Shown here one piece after another: positions 55,238 through 64,000 of a DNA stretch of 64,000 nt; position 1 is the first letter of the stretch; each line of letters opens with the position of its first letter. Source of the stretch: Utricularia gibba (taxonomy: Eukaryota > Streptophyta > Magnoliopsida > Lamiales > Lentibulariaceae). A program made the translations under genes and the position numbers. The notes beneath the pieces are model-generated. The model was not told where the DNA came from. It worked only from the letters and a program-made list of their open reading frames with translations, and did not search any database. Location: NCBI GenBank assembly GCA_002189035.1, contig NEEC01000002.1, forward strand, positions 5,169,001 through 5,233,000. Direction: 5' to 3'.

Positions 55238-56259
55238 GATGGTTGCATTACTTACCTTTCAGTCAGCTACTTGCATTCATGTGTAGCTTGGCTCTCTGTA
55301 GCGCTTAATAAACAGTTCTCATCTTCTAGGCTTCATGCTGTGTGCGCCTGGTAGTCTACCAGAACATGATTATCTGGATAATGACTCACCTGAGGTGGTT
55401 GAAGCACAGTCCATTAGCATCATTTCTATGAGACCAATGACTCCTGTAAACTACAAAAATTCCATTTATCATCTCTTATTCATTTTACGTTCAATTTTAA
55501 CCTTATATCACAGAGAGGCATGACATCACTTCTGCTATCTGCTACAGTTATCAGTTCCTCTAATAAGCATGCGGATTGAATGCAAAGTGCATGATGCGCC
55601 TAAGATTCACCCCATCAAAATCCCACCATTCACAATAACGGATATGCATACATGTTGGCAAACAGAAATGCAGTACAGAGATGGGAGAAGTTGCATGCAG
55701 CTTTCACATTCAGATGCTCCCTTTTTTAAAAGCCAATTCACGTTCACTCTTTGAGGAAAGCAGTAAACTTTAGGAGGTGACATGGTTTAAAAGAGTAAAA
55801 GGCCTGCCACCAAAAAACAATCAAAACCACCAGTTACCTTATACATAGTAATACATATTTTTACTGTAGACCTTTAACTTTTGTGTTTTTGCTTTTGCCT
55901 TGTCAATGGGCATATCAACATTTATACATATTAAATACATGACTTAAGATTATGTGTATTTTATCATTAACATAAATAATGAAAATATATTAAATTCAAT
56001 GCTAAATTGGACTTGGAATTTCATCCTACAAATCAAAATCCTCTGTATCTATGATTTGCTTGACACATTTGAATTCATGAAGTGCAAATTAAGCTTCAAC
56101 ACAGAATAGTGACAAGTAGAGGAGGGGGGGGGGGGGGGGAGGGGGGAAGGGGGTGATTGATGGATGGAAAATTTTAAAGGTATTACATTACTAATGGTTT
56201 TACCATCAAAATATATTTATAAAACTAAACAAGAATTCTACATCACATTCATGAAAAAA
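55238..56259. other. bZIP 3' region and spacer
   Basis: The 3' UTR of the bZIP gene must lie here; I cannot fix its end. From about 55900 it becomes AT-rich. Confidence 0.4.
56124..56152 (+). repeat. Long poly(G) run, potential G-quadruplex
   Basis: About 16 uninterrupted G bases (56124-56139), then A, six G, AA and five G, all on the plus strand. Four or more G tracts within 30 bases meet the usual G-quadruplex pattern. Such runs are also a frequent place for sequencing-length error. Confidence 0.8.
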
Positions 56260-57327
56260 ATAATGTAGTAGTGACAAGTTCAAGTTGTTCCACAAGAAGC
56301 AAATAGTTTTCAATTATAAGTTCTATGCGTAAGCAACAGTAAACAAGAAATTTTTGTCGGGAAGTAGGTTTCTATTCAAAAGAATTTAGTGAAAATTCAT
56401 GAGATAGCTTCACCATCAAAAACAGGTGATAAAATATGTAGATCAATATTTTTTGAAAATTTAAAAGTAACTATTTCATTTAAATCGAAAATTAATCATG
56501 TTTAAAGGAAAAATACTCTCATATCACTGTTCCGATTTAAACATTAAGATAATAAAGAAAACAACAAAGAAAACACATTCAGGCAAGCAAACAAGATAAT
56601 ATGGTTAACATTCAAGTTGGAAATGTAAAAAACGAACATGTTCATGAAAATAAGCATAGAAAGAAAGTGCAGAAAGTAAAATGTTTGTTCAAGTTTCCAA
56701 GTCAGATCCTAGTGCGTGCGTCAGTTTCTTCTTCTATAATAGATTGGCTCTAAAGGTTTGCTAGGAAGGTTCCTAGTGTTCTGCTACAGTTATGGGCGAT
56801 GGAGGTGGTTCAAGTATCACTCTAAACTGCTTCCATCATCTTCTTCGCACAGATTGATTTCTGTTCCATGGGCTCTAGGCACTGGAGGTGAGTTCCACTA
56901 TCATGTTGAAACTGTCCCTCCTTCATCTTCTTCCTTAAAAATGGTTGAAATTCATTGGAAAAACCTCTCTCAACATCTGAAATTTTCATTCTCTCTCTAC
57001 TTGATCGTGCTTGTCTCTTGTTACATGCCTTGGAGAGGCTTCGCTTCTTGTTCCCTGTTTCCCACCAGGTAGTCTTATCTCCTCATGCATGTAGATGCGT
57101 AATTTCCATTTTACCCTTGGACTAATAGTTACTACACATAGTGGTCAGAATATATGGTCCAACCCAAATGGGGTGGATGTTCCTAGGCCTAGATGAACAA
57201 TAAATTCACCTCAACAAGCAAATTAATGCAAAATAGGCCTAAAACAAGTTTTTACACAAAGTGCATTCGATAACTCTAATTTTAACATCTTTACTTATTC
57301 TAACTCACTTAATTCCTTTTCCTAACA
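56260..57327 (-). repeat. LTR of a degenerate retrotransposon (3' LTR by minus orientation)
   Basis: About 1.07 kb, repeated directly at 59990-60971. Shared blocks in order: CAAATAGTTTTCA / CAAACAATTTTCA, TGATAAAATATGTA / ATATAAAATATGTA, CTCCTTC(A/G)TCTTCTTCCTTAAAAA, TTCCCACCAG, GTGCAT/GCGTAATTTCCATTTTA and the end TTCC(T)TT(A/T)CCCTAACA. Exact left ends are uncertain. Orientation is taken from the internal coding region. Confidence 0.7.
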
Positions 57328-59989
57328 CTTAAAACACCACAAATACTATCAATTTTGACACAATATCACACTATCCTACAACAATAGTAGACTCATTCCC
57401 GAGTCTTACCCACAATCTAAACTAAACGATTGACTTTGGCTGAATTCTCAATTGATTTGAGAATCTAGTGTAACAATAGGGTATATAAATGAAAGTTTAG
57501 TAGAAAACGAAAGTAAGGCCAATGCTCTCGCAAGACTCAAGGCGACACCCTTAGTGTACTTCGGTCATCTATTCTCAACTCAGGTCTTCCTATCACCTAA
57601 TCCCGAATTAGGCATAGACCATCTATGTACCCAACTCTAGTCTATAGGAGAGGTTGGATTTTTTTTTCTCTAGGGACCCTCAAGATGAAGACTTAGTGCT
57701 TCTCCTTATCACTCCATGTCTTATCTCCAATCCTTATTTCTCCAAGACACTAATTCCCCCCCTTGGAGTTTCCCATTTTATTACTTTTTACACCACAGCT
57801 TTTGTTTGTACCTGCGTTTTTGCCTCTCTATTTATTTACTATTTTTGTTGTTGACTGAATGTTGGATGCACTAAGACTTAAGTCTAATTGGAAAGTGGTT
57901 CAAGTGACCTAATAGAGAATGATGGACCACATACACTAGGGATCACACTCAAGATTGTCGCTCAATTTTTGTTTTAGAAAAAAGGTGGAAGATTAAGATC
58001 AAAATGATCTAGACCTCACAAACAGCTAAGTGGTGCCCATTGTTTGACTAGACACTCAAAGACTACCAATTATTCAACCAAACCTATGACATACTCTTTC
58101 CTAAGTTGATGTACCCACATGAAAAAAACGTAAAACATCCTAAAAAGTTTCAAGAAAATTAAGCAAATAAAAATAAATTGTTCTAAAGATACCTAACCGA
58201 TTAGGTAAGTTCAGGGGTTGGATTCGATTATCTCCTTAAGCTGCTCTTGCTTGAGACGCACGATCTGTTGTTCTAGCCTGGCCACTGCTTCTTCCAACCT
58301 GTTCACCACAATGCACCCACAGATTTGTTTGTCTTCCTCCTTCGCTATAGTAGATGCTGCTGCTGCAGCTTCTCCCATTATTGGCACACGGTGAAGCTCC
58401 TTGTACTCACCCTTCTTCTATTGGGGGATTACGAAAACATTATATCCCCCTCTTCTCTAAATAATTCTTGCATTTTTGAAGAAGGCAATATCTATGGGGA
58501 GATCAGGTTCTCCAAAATACAAGTTCATCCTGGTTAAAACAGAGTTTCCACACAATTGAATAGCAATTAAAGTGACCAAATGTCTAAATCAAAGCGAGAC
58601 CACCCCCTGCCTTCCAACCTCACGCCGCATCAGACCAGCAATTAGGGCACCAGCATTCAAATGCTTCTTAAATGCAATTCACTAGATGACAAACAATTCA
58701 TTTTTGAATAGTGCATTATATGAACGTTGATGACCAAATAAGCATGCTGACACATAAACATGAATTATTCTCTAAATAGGATGTACAAACAAATGAGCCT
58801 TTGTATCCTAAATCTTATACAGAATGTCTACCTTGCTAGTTAAAATCTCATACATTTCAGTAGGTTCAAACTCATTTTCAGACAGAAAATCAAAATAAGA
58901 AGTTTGGAACTCAAGTGAATCAACTTCCCGAGGATCAAGTACATCTAACAGCAGACTCCAATCAACTAACGATAGTGTGTAGTGCTCCCCAAGTAAACGA
59001 AAAATGATTGCTCCGGGCTCATCTACTCCAGTAGATATATCATAATTGAACGTGGTATAGAATTCTTAGCATAACTCAGCACACGCACGCAAATTAAACT
59101 AAAAAAAGACGTAACAGATGTGTTTGGTTAAGTCTATCCTTGACCTCATATTCCATGCGTAATGCATGTAAAGCCTGTAAATCAATATACCTTGTAGGTT
59201 CCAATAGGCATCCTGGGAATCTCTCTATTTTAGCTCTGCTCATCCGTCTCCCAAATCCTTCCAACGTAGTTTCTCGTTTCTATTAGCTTATGTGTTGTGA
59301 GTATTTCATTTGCTTCTCCTCCGTGTCCGAGTCATCCTATATTACCTGTGCTAACTTTTCTCCAAGATCTACACACTTTGTGTTTGCTAATATGACTTCA
59401 CCTTGGGGCGCATTCTCCTCCTGCTCTGCTTCGTCATCTGATGCACTCTCCTCATTACCTGTGGACTCCTCCATTGGCTCGGGTTGCTCCTCCTACAACT
59501 CCATTTCCGGTTCAAGTTCTGGTTCCTCTACTTCTGGCTCTTGCTCTACATCTTGTTCTTGTTCGTCCAGTACTCGTTCTGGCTCACTCTTCTGCTTTTC
59601 ATCTATTGCTTCCATTTCATTTGTGTCTTCTGATTGTGCATCCTCAGCTTCTTCCTAGAATTCCTTCATTGTGTTGGGCATTTTTGCAAACTCGAATTCC
59701 ATCTACATTTCTTCCAGGGTCTCTCAGCTGGCCATTTCCTCTTCGTGTACCTCTTCCTGCTCTTGCTCTAGTTCCTTCATTGGAACTGGCGGTGATTCTT
59801 CCTTTGGAGTAGGCTCAAGTTCTTCCGCTAGAAGGGGCTCTGATTCAATAACAAATTGTACTGCTTGCTTCTATTATTTTGGTGGTGGTGATGGCACTGA
59901 TGTTGCCTTCCATTTCCCTTTTCCGACAGGTTCTAGTATAGTTTTTTATGCCATTCCTTCTTCCTTTTTCTAAATAAAGAGACCATATC
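57328..59989 (-). pseudogene. Gag-like internal region of the degenerate LTR element
   Basis: Read on the minus strand from about 59970: a long Glu-rich acidic stretch (EESTGNEESASDDEAEQEEN, VEQEPEVEEPEPELEMEL) with several stops, then about 59100-58640: DEPGAIIFRLLGEHYTLSL, DWSLLLDVLDPREVDSLEFQ, DTKAHLFVHPI and HVYVSACLFGHQRSYN. This resembles the Athila-type ORF1 or 'putative plant transposon protein' domain carried by large non-autonomous gypsy elements. The region is full of stops and no RT or integrase is seen before the LTR at 57327, so the element is non-autonomous or deleted. Confidence 0.6.
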
Positions 59990-60971
59990 TTATTTACGAA
60001 GTAATTTAACAGCAATAAGTCTAGATCGATCCATAGAAAACAAACAATTTTCAGTTTTTAGTCCTATGTGTAAGTCGGATTAAACATGAGTTTTGTCTGT
60101 AAGTGAGTTTCTACTCCAATTAAAATTTATAAAATACATCCGGTAGACCTAATCTGAAAGCATCATATAAAATATGTAAATATGCATGTCAAGAAATTAA
60201 AAGAAAATATTTCACTTAATTCGAGAGTTAACCATACTGGAAGAGGCCAAAACATCCTCAAGTTTTTCAATTCACATACAAAAACAATACAGAAAAATGT
60301 GAAATAAACAAGTTTAGTCAAGAAAGACATTTAAACAAGGTAAATGTTCAAGCAAGAAATGTAAAATAAGCTAGCAAGTTTACAAAAAGAAATGTAGAAA
60401 TAGAGTGGTGCAAGAAAATCAAAAGTTTGTTATTGCTGCTCTAGTTCATTCTCACTTGCACTTCCTCTTCTTGTCACACATATTGGTTCTCAGGCTCCTT
60501 GGTTGAAGGTCTCTGTCTTTATTAGGTTTCGAGTATTGAAGGTTAGTTCTAGTACCACACTAGAACTATTCCTCCTTCGTCTTCTTCCTTAAAAAATTAT
60601 TCCAAACTTGCCAGAAAAATCTCTAGAAATCAAAATTCTTTATTCTCTCTCCACTCAATCCGGCCTGCCCTACATTGTGCCATGACAAGGCTTGTTCCTT
60701 CTTTCCCACCAGCTGCTCTTATCTAATTGTGCATGCAGATGTGCATTTTCCATTTTATCCCCAACTAATAATAACTACGTACACTAGTCAAAATACGCCG
60801 CCCAGTCCAAATGAGCTGGCTGTTTCTAAGCATGGATAAATAATAAAGTCATTCCCACCCATTAGATTAAAATAAAATGGGCTAAAACACGTATTTATAG
60901 AAAAAAAAATTACTAACACTAATCATAAGCTTTTTTCTCTATTCTAACTCATCTAATTCCTTACCCTAACA
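59990..60971 (-). repeat. LTR of the degenerate retrotransposon (5' LTR by minus orientation)
   Basis: Partner of 56260-57327, same orientation. The two differ by many substitutions and indels, which marks an old insertion. Confidence 0.7.
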
Positions 60972-61132
60972 CTAGTTGTGAATTTTTTAAAGTTGGAAGT
61001 TTGTGTTTCTCTATCATGAGATAATTAACTACATTTTTGCGACTGCCTTCACTAATGATTAGATTACGCATCTTCTCATTCACGAAGCATCTTATATAAA
61101 ATAGGTTGTCTCATTGTTCCTTCATTACCTTA
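60972..61132. other. Host sequence flanking solo LTR D
   Basis: Short stretch ending CCTTA at 61128-61132, the left copy of the target duplication of element D. No gene. Confidence 0.5.
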
Positions 61133-62528
61133 TGATAAACGGGAATTTCCTAATATCGTTGCAATAAAAATAAAAAATCTGTATCAAATAAATTTATAAT
61201 CCCTAATCTACACAAAATACAAATTTGGAAAACTTGTATAGTGGATGTCGGGTCGATCACGAAGAGCTTGTGCTTGCTAAGTGTTTTAGTAAATGCCTAA
61301 TTCGAGATAACAGGAAGTCTTAGTCTAAGCTCGGACTAACAGTGGTAAACAAGTTCAGTAAACAAGGTAGGTAAGCAATATCAGGTTTCTACGCTAAGGT
61401 AACAGGTACTGGTTTTGACTCACACTAATACGAGGATGCCTTAAGGATCTGTGGGTGGTGTCATGCGAAGGTTCCTAACTTAATTTACTATCTTCCTACA
61501 CTCACAACTTCGAATAACCTAAGTCTACCCAGGTCATTCATCATATTTTTGGCTTAAGCTAGTCCCCAATATCATAACCAACATTGCAATTAGGTCTACC
61601 CGCATGCAAGGCATATAGAACTAGGTCTACCCGGTTCTACTGGTTCTACCCTGGACTAACACCGACTAATCCTGTCTTGGTTTGTTAGTCTACCTCTAAA
61701 CCAAGCATCTAAGTTGTGAAACTACTTGCTTCCCTCCTTAGGTCTACTCATGGTTTGTTAGAAACAAGAGTTAAGGAATACACATAAATTTCATCATCAA
61801 ACCTAAGCACACACCACACCACTTCACCTTAAGGCATCCCTAAGATTCTAGCCACTCATGCTTTGGAAATAAAACACGATTTCATTCATAAAAGTTGGCC
61901 AAAAGGGCAGAAACATTGTAAACAAGTCAAATACAGAAACTCGAAATGTTCAGAAAACTAGAAAGTAAATAAAGATTGTTCTTCCGCCCGTTAGCTACTG
62001 TTCACCGCCCGGAACAGTAGCGCTGGACTGGGCTCCGGTGCTATTCTTGATGATGGAGGCATTTCTTCCCCCTTCTCGTTGGTGTTTCTCCCGTTGGGGA
62101 AGAAGACCCCTTTGCATCCCCCTGGTCGCTTCACTTCTCCGCGCTCTCCTTTTTTCAAATTAATTTCCTTTTCTTTTGCTTCACTCCATTGCATTGTTTC
62201 TGACTGCCAGTACTATTCCTGTTCTGAACTTGCAGTCTGCAGTAGCAGCAGAACAGTGCTCTTTGTCCTTCTCTGGATTTTGCGCCCTTCTTCACTTGTT
62301 CCACACGTTTGCATGTCTGATTTTCTGCTGATCTCCCTGCTAAACTTACTAAAACATTAGTAACAAAAGTTGTGGATTAAATCAAAGGATTTAGTCCACT
62401 TTTTAGCATAATCACACAAGATTAACATAAACACCACTAAAACATTAAAAACCATATTTATCTAACTCAAACCATAATAAAATATAGCTATTGTGTGTTA
62501 TAAATTTCAGGAAAAATGTGTGTTATCA
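61133..62528 (+). mobile_element. Solo LTR-like element, copy D (1396 bp), perfect 5-bp target duplication
   Basis: Starts TGATAAACGGG and ends AAATGTGTGTTATCA. Flanked by identical CCTTA at 61128-61132 and 62529-62533. It shares family blocks with A and C (TATCAAATAAATTTATAA, GGTCGATCACGAAGAGC, AGGTCTACCCGG, GATTTAGTCCA) and is closest to the inverted copy B at 42297. The short open frames inside are on both strands and have no family signal. Confidence 0.92.
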
Positions 62529-62533
62529 CCTTA

Positions 62534-64000
62534 TCTTCAATTACTCAAGTTCCTCTGGTTACCGAACTTTCTTCTACAACTGCTTGTCACTTACCATCAT
62601 CTAGCTCCTCTACTTCACTCCTACTTTTATTCTCAACTTTAACTCAACATCTTCAAAGTCTTTTAAAATCATGGTCCTCTTGTCAGAGAACTTTGAAGCA
62701 ATGTGACCATACCAAGATATTTGAAACACTTGATATTGTGTACGTATTCAATAGAATTAAAACCCTTGTCCTGATTTCGAGCATCAAGGTGACCTTTGGT
62801 AATAAGTGAGAAATAGGTAAAGAAAAAAATGTGGATAATAGTAGATAGAGATTACTTCTAACACCAAAAAAGAGATATGTTGGTTCTAATAAGGATAAAG
62901 AATGTTGAAATGGAAAAGATGATAGCTTCGAAAGCTAGAAAAGTGTACTGCTTCTAAGATAAAAAAAGAAAGAGTATCGTTTCTAAACCTAGAAAAGAGA
63001 ATTGCTTCTTGATGTCAAAAAAATGGATGAAGTCAGGATCATTTCTCATCTTTCCCTTCAACACACTATTTAGTTTTTTTTTTTTTTTTTGTAGAGGTAA
63101 GCAAGAAACACAATACTACCAAAAGAAGAAGATAAATTGTTTTTTGTGTTGATTTTAGAAACAATACAAAAGATAATATATTAATATGAGAAAGATCCTT
63201 TTCATATTGCAGAAAGAACACTAAATGGTATGAAATGAAGAAGATGAAGATTAGCTGTGATATTGCTTGATATGACCCTTCAAATATTACATGTTTGGCA
63301 TACAATCTGTTGGTATTCCAATAAAACACATCTTTTATCTAAGAAAGATGAACCTCAATGAATCTATATCCACACAACCCAACCTATGTAATATGGTATC
63401 AAACTAGATATCATAAACTAAGCTTGATAACTTTAAGTTATTCAAGACCTTGAGGTAAAAGCATTGCTCACAAATCACTAGACTCACAATTATCCATCAT
63501 TTAGAGTGAGAGCCTTATTATATAGTTTGAGAATGAATTTATTCAAAAGATAAGTTATAATAATGTTCATAGGATGGAAAAAACAAATAGGAGCAAATGA
63601 TCCCAACTTCACCCTCTTTGATCCATTTTAAGAAGGTTGAATTAAATGTCGTATTCCTCATAAACATGTTGTTTGATCTATAATCCCTTAAGAAAATTCT
63701 GATTCTTTCATGCTCTTTATCTAATATTTGTTCAACTGAAATCATCAAAAGATTGCTGGTCTTCTATACTCTTATCAAGACATGTGTAGAAGATTTGTCT
63801 CATTATTTTCACAAAGCATATAACAAGGCATGGGCACGAAATTCAATCTTAGTAGAGTCAATATCCAAATGTCTTAGCACTTTGGCTTAGGCATGACATT
63901 TAGACCTTCAGAAAATGGGTCATGTATTATCCATATCCATAAAAATTAGAAGAACCATCAACCAACCACTACTCATGAACTCAAGACACACACATCAACA
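62534..64000. other. AT-rich sequence to the end of the window
   Basis: No gene recognised. A short pyrimidine-rich, Ser/Leu-coding stretch at 62540-62810 continues the host sequence around element D but has no family signal. A T run of about 20 lies at 63073-63092. Confidence 0.4.

Noticed and set aside
59441-59973. Long plus-strand Ser/Cys/Leu-rich open frames
   Set aside because: They are the reverse complement of the Glu-rich minus-strand gag-like region; CTC/TTC triplets create them.
61991-62360. Short open frames inside solo LTR D
   Set aside because: They are on both strands, are not shared as open frames in copy B, and have no domain.

Overview
This is a nuclear segment of a flowering plant, most likely a eudicot. 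The evidence is AT-rich spacers, genes split into many short exons with GT-AG (and two GC-AG) introns, plant-specific families (RETICULATA-related DUF3411, subgroup I SnRK2, At4g06598-type bZIP, MIR166), and a dense population of Ty3/gypsy, Copia, MULE and hAT-like elements. All gene models were made by reading splice sites by eye and checking that exon phases add up.

Layout. 1-9 kb: AT-rich spacer with decayed retroelement pieces. 9.1-34 kb: an island of five genes, all on the minus strand: a vasculin-like nuclear protein (9.2-11.1 kb), the kinetochore protein NDC80 (13.0-15.2 kb), a chloroplast RETICULATA-related DUF3411 protein (16.1-18.8 kb, with an apparent one-base frameshift in exon 1), the BLM-type helicase RECQ4A (22.3-30.1 kb, 25 coding exons) and a subgroup I SnRK2 kinase (31.3-33.5 kb). 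On the plus strand, between the DUF3411 gene and RECQ4A, lies a MIR166 hairpin (about 20.77-20.91 kb) with both the mature and star arms visible. 34-53 kb: transposon territory with nested insertions: a Ty3/gypsy gag-pol ruin, Copia fragments, a hAT-like MITE with a perfect 8-bp target duplication, and a MULE transposase split by a solo LTR. 53-55.3 kb: one plus-strand gene for an atypical bZIP protein. 55.3-64 kb: a degenerate LTR retrotransposon with a minus-strand gag-like region, then another solo LTR with a perfect 5-bp target duplication.

The host genes do not form a pathway. NDC80 (chromosome segregation) and RECQ4A (recombination) are both genome-maintenance genes, but plant genes are not organised by operon and I read nothing into this. 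The clearest recurring mobile structure is a family of roughly 1.1-1.4 kb solo LTR-like elements with TGATAA...TTATCA ends, present four times (37.8, 42.3 inverted and truncated, 49.1 and 61.1 kb). No CRISPR, bacterial operon or rRNA was seen, and no convincing tRNA.
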